Source: UBA11524 sp963617205 (GTDB lineage: Bacteria > Bacillota > Clostridia > Christensenellales > Aristaeellaceae). From it: a stretch of DNA of 28,502 nucleotides. The position numbers and the translations under genes were made by a program. A model generated the notes under the pieces. It was not told the DNA's origin. It saw only the letters and a list, made by a program, of their open reading frames with translations, and did not search any database. The number at the start of each line of letters is the position of its first letter. The first letter of the stretch is position 1. The stretch is taken from NCBI GenBank assembly GCA_963617205.1, contig CAVEOA010000026.1, forward strand, positions 1-28,502, written 5' to 3'. Below are positions 8,005-14,986 of this stretch, in pieces.

Positions 8005-8750
8005 GCAGACTTGGTGATTTAATCCGCACGGAGCGTCTGCGGTCGAAGATGACGCCCAAGCAGGTCGCACGCAAGTGCGGCGTATCGGAAAGCTATCTGC
8101 TGGCGGTTGAAGCCGGCACGCGCATCATCGCGGACGATCAGGCGCGGCGCATTTTGAAGACCATCGGTCTCAGGGAGCAGACCGAAGCGGACTTTTCCCT
8201 CGATGACATTGCTGCAACGGTTGACCTTGCCAGCGCCGCGCCGAGCGTTGCAAAGGCCGTCACGGAGCGCCCGAAGCCCCAGCCCGAATACGAGCTTGTC
8301 GCCTCGACAAAGCAGGACAAGGAAGAAAACAAGGAGGAGGCTGTCGGCGGCAGCGTGTGGCTGGATGCGCTGACGAGCGTCCTCAAGCGCGTGCCGATCA
8401 TGAACGCGGTCATGCAGCCGGTTGATTATCGTCTTCTGCCGATTCAGTCCGGCAAAATCGAGGGCGCCAAGCCCGACAAGGTGTTCTATTTCCTCGTGCC
8501 GGACGACTCCATGCGCGGTTTCCGCATTCATTCGGGCGACGTCGCGCTGATTGTCCCTGCGCACAGCCCCATTGACGGCGCGGTTATGCTGGTGGAGTAC
8601 AACAGTCACCGCAATCTGCGCAAGGTCAAGAAGGTGACGGATTACAGCGTGCTGCTGCAGTCCTACGACCGCGAATACACTGCGGAGGAAGCGCAAATCA
8701 GCGAATGCAGCTTCCTCGGTCGCGCAGTCAAGCTGGAAATTACATTGTAA
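8001..8750 (+). CDS. HTH (XRE) regulator with S24/LexA-like C-terminal domain
   Basis: A 249-residue two-domain protein. The N-terminus (about 1-60) is an XRE helix-turn-helix: MTPKQVARKCGVSESYLLAV matches the recognition region. A charged linker (about 85-115, KQDKEENKEEA) leads to a C-terminal half like S24 peptidases. There PDDSM holds candidate nucleophile S170, HSGDVALIVP follows, and K208 or K210 in RKVKKV could be the general-base lysine. This is the architecture of CI/LexA-type repressors that self-cleave on DNA damage or other signals. I see no clear Ala-Gly cleavage site, so autoproteolysis is not assured. GGAGGAG lies six bases before the ATG. It is the second gene of the pair and ends at a strong terminator (8757-8795). 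Confidence 0.85.
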   Translation: MSRLGDLIRTERLRSKMTPKQVARKCGVSESYLLAVEAGTRIIADDQARRILKTIGLREQTEADFSLDDIAATVDLASAAPSVAKAVTERPKPQPEYELVASTKQDKEENKEEAVGGSVWLDALTSVLKRVPIMNAVMQPVDYRLLPIQSGKIEGAKPDKVFYFLVPDDSMRGFRIHSGDVALIVPAHSPIDGAVMLVEYNSHRNLRKVKKVTDYSVLLQSYDREYTAEEAQISECSFLGRAVKLEITL

Positions 8751-8756
8751 ATGGAT

Positions 8757-8796
8757 ACAGGCGAAGTCTGCGGTTGCGGACTTCGCCTGTTTTTTG
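8757..8796 (+). terminator. Intrinsic terminator of the S24-regulator gene
   Basis: A 12-bp stem (ACAGGCGAAGTC at 8757-8768 with its complement at 8779-8790) and a ten-base loop TGCGGTTGCG run into TTTTTT. The arm and loop are almost the same as the nested mini-hairpins of the intergenic repeats (for example near 16483 and 26763). Confidence 0.88.
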
Positions 8797-8819
8797 CTTT
8801 TTGGGGATCGGCTGCATTT

Positions 8820-9335
8820 TCATGGTTGATTTGGATTAGACCACAGGGGGCTTTCCGGTCGCCCCCTGAAACCCCTTCGGGACTCGGCGGCAGGGGGTGG
8901 TGACATTTTCGTGGTTGGTTTTAGGTGAAACCTCAGGGGGCTTTCCGGTCGCCCCCTGAAACCCCTTCGGGGGTTCTGCGGCAGGGGGTGGTGACATTTT
9001 CGTGGTTGGTTTTAGGTGAAACCACAGGGGGCTTTCCGGTCGCCCCCTGAAACCCCTTCGGGGGTTCTGCGGCAGGGTTGGTGACACTTTCATGGTTGGT
9101 TTTAGGTGAAACCTCAGGGGGCTTTCCGGTCGCCCCCTGAAACCCCTTCGGGGTGCACATTTCCAAAGTTGGTTTAAAAAGAGGCTTCTTTATTTTTTTT
9201 GTTTGCCATGGCTCAACTGTGCAAATCAAAACAAGTATGGTGCCGAAGGGTGCAGGGGCGACCGCGGACTTCGCCCGTTTTTCAGCCCCTGCTCGCTCCG
9301 CAGAGCGAAACTCCTTTGCGACGACAGAAAACAAT
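8820..9335. repeat. Hairpin-repeat array II, four ~90-bp tandem units
   Basis: Stems CAGGGGGC/GCCCCCTG with loop TTTCCGGTC start at 8844, 8934, 9025 and 9115, a period of 90-91. Each is followed by AAACCCCTTCGGG, then a GGCAGGG block, GGTGACA, TTTCATGGTTGG or TTTCGTGGTTGG, and GTGAAACC. A fifth, reversed composite copy near 9244-9325 has stem GCAGGGGC/GCCCCTGC with GCGGACTTCGCCCG nested in its loop, and a TCGCTCCGCAGAGCGA hairpin beside it. It fills the gap between the convergent 8001 and 9387 genes. Repeat-derived frames here encode GATGKPP-type peptides and are not taken as genes. Confidence 0.88.
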
Positions 9336-9341
9336 CAGGGG

Positions 9342-9379
9342 AATGAAAAGAGCAGCAGCTCGGATGGAGTTGCTGCTCT
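9342..9379 (-). terminator. Intrinsic terminator of the ftsY-trmH operon
   Basis: On the minus strand, arm AGAGCAGCAACTC (9379-9367) pairs with GAGCTGCTGCTCT (9361-9349), with one mismatch and a five-base loop. TTTTCATT follows. It sits eight bases past the stop of the methyltransferase gene. Confidence 0.8.
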
Positions 9380-9386
9380 ATTGGTT

Positions 9387-10112
9387 TCATGGGCGGCGCG
9401 CAAACGCGTAGATGCCAATCGCGGCGGCGATGGACAGATTCAGCGAATCCACCTTCGTGCTGCTCGGAATCCGCACCGGCTGCCCGATTTTCGCAAATTC
9501 TGCCGGCAGACCGCTGCCTTCATTGCCGAAAATCAGCGTCCAGCGTTCCGGCACATCCTGAAGCACATCCGGCAGCGACTTCGAGCCGTCCAGCATGAAC
9601 GGATACAGGCTGTGCGATGGAAAATCGCGCTGATAATCCGCAAAATCATCATAAACATGCAAGCGCAGCTGAAACAGGCTGCCCATGCTGGCGCGGACAG
9701 TCTTGGGGTCGAAAACATCGGCGCATGGGCGGATGACGGCGATGTCCTGCACGTCAAAGCCCAGCGCGGTGCGGAAAATCGTGCCGACATTGCCGCAGTC
9801 AGACGGATGATGGAGGACAATGTGCGGCAGATTCGGGTCAAGCGCGTCGGAGAATTTGCTGAACACCGCCGCCGCGAAGCAGTTTTCCTTGCCGGACACG
9901 CGTGCGAGCGCCTTGTCTGCAATTTCCACGCGGATATGGTGCTTTTCCGCCTGCTCGGTCAGCCGTGCAGCGCCCTCGGTGCCCTCGCTGCGGCTGTGCA
10001 GGAGCAGGCGGCGGCAGAGGTCGGGGCGATGCAGCAGGCATTCCATCGCGGGGAACATGCCCGGTGCGTAGGCGTAATCCAAATCAGCGGCATAATTCGA
10101 TAAAGAAGGCAT
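9387..10112 (-). CDS. TrmH/SpoU-family RNA 2'-O-methyltransferase
   Basis: A SPOUT-class enzyme of 241 residues expected to methylate a ribose in tRNA or rRNA with SAM bound in a trefoil knot. An N-terminal substrate-binding region (about 1-90) is less conserved. The three SpoU motifs are clear: NVGTIFRTA (108-116), FGNEGSGLP (195-203) and VDSLNLSIAAAIGIY (221-235). The catalytic arginine is expected at R114 of motif 1. AGGGGAG precedes the ATG. It follows ftsY by 18 bp in the same operon and ends at its own terminator. The position it modifies cannot be told; TrmH, RlmB and unnamed paralogues share these motifs. Confidence 0.92.
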   Translation of the reverse strand: MPSLSNYAADLDYAYAPGMFPAMECLLHRPDLCRRLLLHSRSEGTEGAARLTEQAEKHHIRVEIADKALARVSGKENCFAAAVFSKFSDALDPNLPHIVLHHPSDCGNVGTIFRTALGFDVQDIAVIRPCADVFDPKTVRASMGSLFQLRLHVYDDFADYQRDFPSHSLYPFMLDGSKSLPDVLQDVPERWTLIFGNEGSGLPAEFAKIGQPVRIPSSTKVDSLNLSIAAAIGIYAFARRP

Positions 10113-10130
10113 AGTCTTGCTCCCCTGATG

Positions 10131-11039
10131 TCAGAACAGTGCTTCGACGAAATCCTTCGCGTTGAAGGGCTGCAAATCCTCGATGCCCTCGCCGACGCCG
10201 ATGTACCAGACCGGAACCGCCAGCTCCTGCCGGATGGCCAGCGCGATGCCGCCCTTTGCCGTGCCGTCGAGCTTCGTCAGGATAATGCCGCCGATTTCGC
10301 AGACCTCCTTGAACGCGCGCGCCTGCGCCAGACCGTTCTGACCGGTTGTCGCGTCCAGCACGAGCATGCAGCGAACATCCGCCTCGGGAAATTCGCGGTC
10401 AATCACGCGGCGCATCTTGTTGAGCTCATCCATCAGGTTCTTCTTGTTGTGCAGGCGTCCTGCAGTATCAACAATCAGCAGATCAGCGCCCTGTGCCTTG
10501 GCGGACTGAATGCCGTCATAGACGACTGCCGCAGGGTCAGCGCCCTCGGCATGTTTGACAATCGGCACGCGTGCACGCTCCGCCCAGACGGTCAGCTGAT
10601 CCGCCGCCGCCGCACGGAAGGTGTCCGCCGCACAGAGGATGATGCGTCTGCCGATATTCTGGAAGCGCAGCGCGAGCTTGCCGATGGTGGTCGTCTTGCC
10701 GGCGCCGTTCACGCCCACGACCAGCATGACCATCGGCCAGCGCAGCGGCGGACGCGGAATATCCATCTGTTCAATCATGATATCCTTGAGCATCTGCTTG
10801 GCGGTGTCGGCATCCTTGACCTTGTTCTTCTCCACGCGTGCGCGGAGCTCATCCATGATGACCATGGTTGCCTTCATGCCGCAGTCGGAGAGGAGGAGGA
10901 TATCCTCGAGCTCCTCATAGAAATCATCATCGATTTTGCGCGTTTCCTTAACAAGGGTATCCACGCGACCCATCATGGCATCGCGGGTTTTTGTCAAACC
11001 TTCCCGCAGGCGCGAGAAGAAGCCTTTCTTTTCTCCCAT
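10131..11039 (-). CDS. ftsY: Signal recognition particle receptor FtsY
   Basis: The SRP-receptor GTPase that docks Ffh-ribosome complexes at the membrane for co-translational insertion. The 302 residues form the NG domain; the long acidic A domain of E. coli FtsY is absent, as in many Gram-positives. The N-terminal amphipathic start GEKKGFFSRLREGL (2-15) suits membrane contact. G1 is GVNGAGKTTTIGKLA (109-123), then DTFRAAAADQL (139-149), G3 DTAGRL (191-196) and G4 TKLDGTAKGG (255-264). The ATG at 11039 has CAGGAGGC upstream. An open frame continues 72 codons further up, but that part is repeat DNA and not FtsY-like. It heads the ftsY-trmH operon. Confidence 0.96.
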   Translation of the reverse strand: MGEKKGFFSRLREGLTKTRDAMMGRVDTLVKETRKIDDDFYEELEDILLLSDCGMKATMVIMDELRARVEKNKVKDADTAKQMLKDIMIEQMDIPRPPLRWPMVMLVVGVNGAGKTTTIGKLALRFQNIGRRIILCAADTFRAAAADQLTVWAERARVPIVKHAEGADPAAVVYDGIQSAKAQGADLLIVDTAGRLHNKKNLMDELNKMRRVIDREFPEADVRCMLVLDATTGQNGLAQARAFKEVCEIGGIILTKLDGTAKGGIALAIRQELAVPVWYIGVGEGIEDLQPFNAKDFVEALF

Positions 11040-11094
11040 GGTATGAGCCTCCTGATAATAATAGATAATGAGAATGGGTGATTGCTGTGGGCAT

Positions 11095-11640
11095 GGTTCT
11101 ATGGCGGCCAAAGGGCTTTCCGATCGCCCTTTGGAAACCTTCGGCGATGCACATTTCCATTGTTGACTTTGTGTGCAACTGAACGCAGGGGCTTTCCGGT
11201 CGCCCCTGCACCCTTCGGCGATGCACATACCCAATGTTGACTTTGTGTGAAGCAAAAATCATACAGCTCCATTACAAATCAACTTACATGGGAGTGTGCT
11301 GCGAAGGAGTCCAGACAGAAATCAGATGAAGTCTGCGAGCGCAAAGCCCTCTGGGAAACTATCGCATACTGGATTTTCATTTCCAAAGTTGACTTTGAGT
11401 GAAACCGAATGCAGGGGCTTTCCGGTCGCCCCTGCACCCTTGTCACGGCATCAAGGGGGCTTTCCGGTCGCCCCCTTGACCCCTTCGGATTTCCCATAGT
11501 TGACTTTGTGTGGAACAAGAATCAACCGGTTTCATTACAAATCAACATACATGAGAGTGTGCTGCGAAGGAGTCCAGACAGAAATCAGACGAAGTCTGCG
11601 AGCGCAAAGCCCTTTGGGAAACCATCGGCGTTTTGACAAA
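11095..11640. repeat. Hairpin-repeat array III between ftsY and mnmG
   Basis: Forward elements: CCAAAGGGC/GCCCTTTGG with loop TTTCCGATC at about 11108-11134; GCAGGGGC/GCCCCTGC at about 11185 and 11411; TCAAGGGGGC/GCCCCCTTGA at about 11450. Two reverse composite copies near 11309-11354 and 11571-11616 contain a nested CAGAYGAAGTCTG hairpin. Flanks carry TTCCATTGTTGACTTTGTGTG-like words. The part 11181-11575 recurs at 13787-14181 beyond mnmG. I see no gene and no convincing ftsY promoter in it. Confidence 0.87.
11181..11575. repeat. Left copy of a ~395-bp direct repeat flanking mnmG
   Basis: Aligns without gaps to 13787-14181 at a constant offset of 2606 bases, about 92% identical by eye and higher in the centre (about 11259-11515). 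It contains two forward hairpin elements, a reverse composite, and another forward one. mnmG lies wholly between the two copies. Confidence 0.85.
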
Positions 11641-11648
11641 AACATAGC

Positions 11649-13520
11649 TTAGCTGCGAGCAGCGCCGGCTCTGTGCTTTTCCAGAAACACCATCAGCACG
11701 GCAATGTCCGCAGGCGATACGCCGGGAATCCGGCTGGCTGCCGCGAGCGACATCGGGCGCTGCTTCTCCAGCTTCTGACGGGCTTCGATTCGCAGACCGG
11801 TGACAGCGGCATAATCGAGCGAATCCGGCAGCAGGGTTTCCTCCATCTGCCGTGCATGGCGGATGAGCGTTTCCTGCCGCGAGAGGTATCCTTCGTACTT
11901 GACGGAAATCTCCGCCTGAACCTGCGCGGGTTTGCCGAACTGCGCGAACTCCGGCGACAGCTCCGACAGCGATGACAGCGTAATCTCCGGACGCCGCAGT
12001 AGCTCCTCCGCGCTGACACCGTTTGACGCCTCCGGCTGCTGATGCTTCTCCAGCCACCGGTTCAGCTGCACGCCGGGCGTATACCGAACCGTTCGCAGTG
12101 CGTGCAGCAGCTGCGCCGTGTCCGAGGCCTTCTTTTCCGTGCGCTCCATGCGCTCCTGCGTGGCAAGCCCTGCCGCATACGCGATGCGCGTCAGCCGCAA
12201 ATCCGCATTATCCTGCCGCAGCGACAGGCGATGCTCCGCACGGCTCGTCATCATGCGGTACGGCTCATCCGTGCCCTTGGTCGTCAGGTCGTCCGTCAGC
12301 ACGCCGATGTATGCCTGGTCACGCGTCAGCACGATGGGCAGCTTGCCCTGCACGGTCAGCGCGGCGTTCATGCCTGCGAGGAGCCCCTGCGCCGCCGCCT
12401 CCTCATAGCCGGATGTGCCGTTGATCTGTCCGGCGAAGAACAGCCCGCGGATATCGAGGCTTTCCAGCGTCGGGCGCAGTTGACGGCTGTCGATGCAGTC
12501 GTACTCGATGGCGTAGGCAAGGCGCGTCAGCTCGCAGCGGTGCAGCCCCGGCACAGAGCGGTACATCTCCCATTGCACATCCTCCGGCAGCGAGGTCGAC
12601 ATGCCCTGCACGTACCATTCGCGGCTCTGCCGTCCTTCCGGCTCGAGGAACACCTGATGGCGCTCCTTCTCGGCGAACTTGACGATTTTCGTTTCGATGG
12701 ACGGGCAGTAACGCGGACCGATGCCGTGGATTTTGCCCGAATACAGCGGCGCACGGTGGAGGTTCCGGCGGATGATGTCATGCGTTTCCGGCGTCGTCCA
12801 TGTCAGATAGCAGGAAAAAGTGTTTTCCAGCGTGCGGTCGGTCAGGAAGGAGAACGGCGTGACAGGCTCATCGCCGGGCTGCGGGGTCATCTCGTCAAAA
12901 TCAATCGAGCGGACATCGATGCGTGCCGGCGTGCCCGTTTTGAAGCGCCTGAGCGGAAAACCGAGGGCTTCAAGGCTCTGGCTGAGGTGCGATGCATTCA
13001 TCAGCCCCTGCGGACCGCCGGGCGTGATGCTCTCGCCGATGATGATGTCGCTGCGCAGATACACGCCGCTCGCAACGACCGCTGCACGGCAGGAAATGCG
13101 CTGACCCATGGTGGTCGTCACGGCGGTGACATGCCCGTTTTCGACCTCGATGGAGGCGGCTTCGCCCTGCCGGACAGTCAGGCGCTCCTGCGTCAGCAGC
13201 GCCGTGCGCATCCGGTTCTGATACTGCTGCTTATCTGCCTGCGCCCGAAGCGCATGGACGGCCGGCCCCTTGGACATATTCAGCATTCGGCTCTGAAGGA
13301 AGGTATCATCGATGGCGCACGCCATTTCGCCGCCCATGGCATCCAGCTCGCGGACGAGATGTCCCTTTGCGCTGCCGCCGATGACCGGATTGCACGCCAT
13401 CAGCGCGATGCCGTCCATGTTGAGCGTCAGCAGCAGCGTATCCAGACCCATGCGGGCTGCTGCCAGCGCCGCCTCACAGCCGGCATGACCGCCGCCAATG
13501 ACAACCAGATCCTTCATCAT
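11649..13520 (-). CDS. mnmG: tRNA uridine-5-carboxymethylaminomethyl modification enzyme MnmG
   Basis: An FAD enzyme that with MnmE installs the cmnm5 group on wobble U34 of several tRNAs. The 623 residues match the usual ~625. The N-terminal dinucleotide-binding motif is VVIGGGHAGCEAALAA (6-21). The two GidA signatures are present: GPRYCPSIETKIVKF and GQINGTSGYEEAAAQGL. The C-terminal helical MnmE/tRNA-binding part, including a SAASRIPGVSPADI block, is intact. The start is the first of two adjacent ATGs (13520), with AAGGAG eight bases upstream; an in-frame ATG at 13526 is too close to that site. It stands alone without mnmE. Repeat arrays flank it on both sides. Confidence 0.96.
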   Translation of the reverse strand: MMKDLVVIGGGHAGCEAALAAARMGLDTLLLTLNMDGIALMACNPVIGGSAKGHLVRELDAMGGEMACAIDDTFLQSRMLNMSKGPAVHALRAQADKQQYQNRMRTALLTQERLTVRQGEAASIEVENGHVTAVTTTMGQRISCRAAVVASGVYLRSDIIIGESITPGGPQGLMNASHLSQSLEALGFPLRRFKTGTPARIDVRSIDFDEMTPQPGDEPVTPFSFLTDRTLENTFSCYLTWTTPETHDIIRRNLHRAPLYSGKIHGIGPRYCPSIETKIVKFAEKERHQVFLEPEGRQSREWYVQGMSTSLPEDVQWEMYRSVPGLHRCELTRLAYAIEYDCIDSRQLRPTLESLDIRGLFFAGQINGTSGYEEAAAQGLLAGMNAALTVQGKLPIVLTRDQAYIGVLTDDLTTKGTDEPYRMMTSRAEHRLSLRQDNADLRLTRIAYAAGLATQERMERTEKKASDTAQLLHALRTVRYTPGVQLNRWLEKHQQPEASNGVSAEELLRRPEITLSSLSELSPEFAQFGKPAQVQAEISVKYEGYLSRQETLIRHARQMEETLLPDSLDYAAVTGLRIEARQKLEKQRPMSLAAASRIPGVSPADIAVLMVFLEKHRAGAARS

Positions 13521-13554
13521 GACCATTGCTCCTTGAAAATGCGTTCCGGAGGAT

Positions 13555-13584
13555 ATTATAGCACAGGAACAAGGGAGAAGGCAA
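13555..13584 (-). promoter_or_regulatory. Predicted promoter of mnmG
   Basis: On the minus strand: -35 TTGCCT (13584-13579), 18-base spacer, -10 TATAAT (13560-13555). It lies 35 bases before the ATG. Confidence 0.65.
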
Positions 13585-13619
13585 GGGAAAAGGGGAATGA
13601 ACAATTCCCACTGCCCATG

Positions 13620-14300
13620 TGTGCAACAGACCGCAGGGGCTTTCCGGTCGCCCCTACACCCTTCGGATTCCCCATAGTTGACTTTGTGTGAAACAGAAAT
13701 TAAATAGCTCCATTACAAATCAATTCACATGGGAGTGTGCAGTGCGAAGGAGTCCAGAGGGCGAGCGCAAAGCCCTCTGGGAAACCGAACGCAGGGGCTT
13801 TCCGGTCGCCCCTGCACCCTTCGGGAATGCACTTTTTCGATGTTGACTTTGCGTGCAACAAAAATCATACAGCTCCATTACAAATCAACTCACATGGGAG
13901 TGCAATGCGAAGGAGTCCAGACAGAAATCAGACGAAGTCTGCGAGCGCAAAGCCCTCTGGGAAGCTATCGCATACTGGATTTTCAATTCCAAAGTTGACT
14001 TTGTGTGTAACAGAATGCAGGGGCTTTCCGGTCGCCCCTGCACCCTTGTCACGGCATCAAGGGGGCTTTCCGGTCGCCCCCTTGACCCCTTCGGATTTCC
14101 CATAGTTGACTTTATGTGCAACAAAAATCATACAGCTCCATTACAAATCAAGCCACATGGGAGTGTGCTGCGAAGGAGTCCAGAGGGCGACCGCAAAGCC
14201 CTCTGGGAAGCTTGCCGATGCTGAACTTATAAGGAACAGGAACGCAGGGGCAGAAAACCGGACGAAGTCCGCGATGGCAGGCATCGCCTGTTCCATAGCG
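13620..14300. repeat. Hairpin-repeat array IV between mnmG and the GNAT gene
   Basis: Forward elements GCAGGGGC...GCCCCT near 13634, 13791 and 14017, and TCAAGGGGGC/GCCCCCTTGA near 14057. Reverse elements with stem CCAGAGGGC/GCCCTCTGG near 13754 and 14180, and a reverse composite with nested CAGACGAAGTCTG near 13918-13960. A degenerate reverse copy near 14245-14320 holds CCGGACGAAGTCCG and GGCAGGCATCGCCTGTTCCATA. The flank TTACAAATCAACTCACATGG repeats ahead of each reverse copy. No gene is seen. Confidence 0.86.
13787..14181. repeat. Right copy of the ~395-bp direct repeat flanking mnmG
   Basis: Gap-free partner of 11181-11575 at an offset of 2606 bases, in the same orientation. Mismatches cluster in flank words, not in the hairpin cores. 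Confidence 0.85.
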
Positions 14301-14350
14301 CCCTGCTGCTGCATGAAAGTGAAAACGCCTCAGGAAAGATGAGAAAATCA

Positions 14351-14386
14351 AAAGGGGCAGGGGAAAATCACTTTTCCTCTGCCCTT
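14351..14386 (-). terminator. Intrinsic terminator overlapping the end of the GNAT gene
   Basis: On the minus strand AAGGGCAGAGGAAAA pairs with TTTTCCCCTGCCCCTT (one mismatch), followed by TTGATTTTC. The upstream arm is inside the last codons of the acetyltransferase gene. Confidence 0.72.
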
Positions 14387-14850
14387 TCATAAGCCAATCG
14401 GGGCGAACCGTCCGATACATAAATCACGCCGCAGTACTGAAAGCCGTGCTTGAGAATCAGGTGCTGCATCGGCAGATTGTCCCGATGCGTGTCAATCCGC
14501 AGATGCCTGCTTTTCTCCAGCGCAAACGCCAGCGCCGCGGCAAATACGCCGTGCGCACCCTCTGCCGATGCCACGCGGTGAATCGTCCCGTAAGGCGAAT
14601 CATCCAGCCAGCTGCCTTCAATCACGCGGTACGTCGGGTCGTCGCCGAAAATCAGCGCGAATACGCCGTTGATGTGCCCACTGCTTTCCACCACATACAG
14701 GTTGCCCAGGCGGATGTCGTTTTCCAGCATTTCCGTTGTCGGCGAATGCTGCCACTGCGTGGGATTGCCGTTCTTCACCATGAACGAGCGCGCGTAATCA
14801 TAAATCGGGAGGATGCACGGCAAATCCGCCGCTGTTGCCTTGCGAACCAT
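14368..14850 (-). CDS. GNAT-family N-acetyltransferase
   Basis: A 160-residue single-domain acyl-CoA transferase. It opens with VRKATAADLPCILPIYDYAR, the usual first strand-helix of GNAT proteins. Motif A is degenerate (HRVASAEGAHGVFAAALAFA, about 91-110) without the classic QxxGxG/A; motif B reads RIDTHRDNLPMQHLILKHGF, with N124 and the hydrophobic strand that follow the cofactor site. AAAGGAG lies eight bases before the ATG. It is monocistronic and diverges from gluQ. The acceptor substrate cannot be told; the weak pyrophosphate loop makes activity less certain than the fold. Confidence 0.88.
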   Translation of the reverse strand: MVRKATAADLPCILPIYDYARSFMVKNGNPTQWQHSPTTEMLENDIRLGNLYVVESSGHINGVFALIFGDDPTYRVIEGSWLDDSPYGTIHRVASAEGAHGVFAAALAFALEKSRHLRIDTHRDNLPMQHLILKHGFQYCGVIYVSDGSPRLAYERAEEK

Positions 14851-14874
14851 GAAAGACCACTCCTTTCATGGCGT

Positions 14875-14904
14875 ATCGTACCACGAATGACGCTGCGATG
14901 TAAA
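14875..14904 (-). promoter_or_regulatory. Predicted promoter of the GNAT gene
   Basis: On the minus strand: TTTACA (14904-14899), 18-base spacer, TACGAT (14880-14875), 25 bases before the ATG. Confidence 0.55.
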
Positions 14905-14945
14905 TGCGCAAGCTGCTTTTCTCCTGTTCTTTTCGGCGCACATTG

Positions 14946-14954
14946 TGGTATAAT
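14946..14954 (+). promoter_or_regulatory. Extended -10 promoter of gluQ
   Basis: TGGTATAAT gives a perfect -10 box (14949-14954) with the extended TGn element. The -35 region is weak. Transcription should begin near 14961, making a leader of only 20-26 bases. Confidence 0.65.
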
Positions 14955-14986
14955 AGGGAGGAATTTTCATTCGGAAGGGTATGCTG

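Noticed and set aside
8844..9180. Regularly spaced repeats resembling a CRISPR array (also at 15964-16325)
   Set aside because: The sequence between hairpins is itself conserved from unit to unit, periods are 78-91 bases, and no cas genes are present.
8836..9334. Minus-strand open frames encoding GFQGATGKPP-type repeated peptides
   Set aside because: The peptides are just translated hairpin repeats; frame changes between arrays, with no ribosome binding site and no protein-like composition.
11040..11255. N-terminal extension of FtsY by 72 codons
   Set aside because: The added sequence is repeat DNA, whereas a good ribosome binding site and FtsY-like start lie at 11039.
12042..13691. 549-codon plus-strand open frame opposite mnmG
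   Set aside because: Shadow of mnmG; no recognisable motif and no initiation signals.
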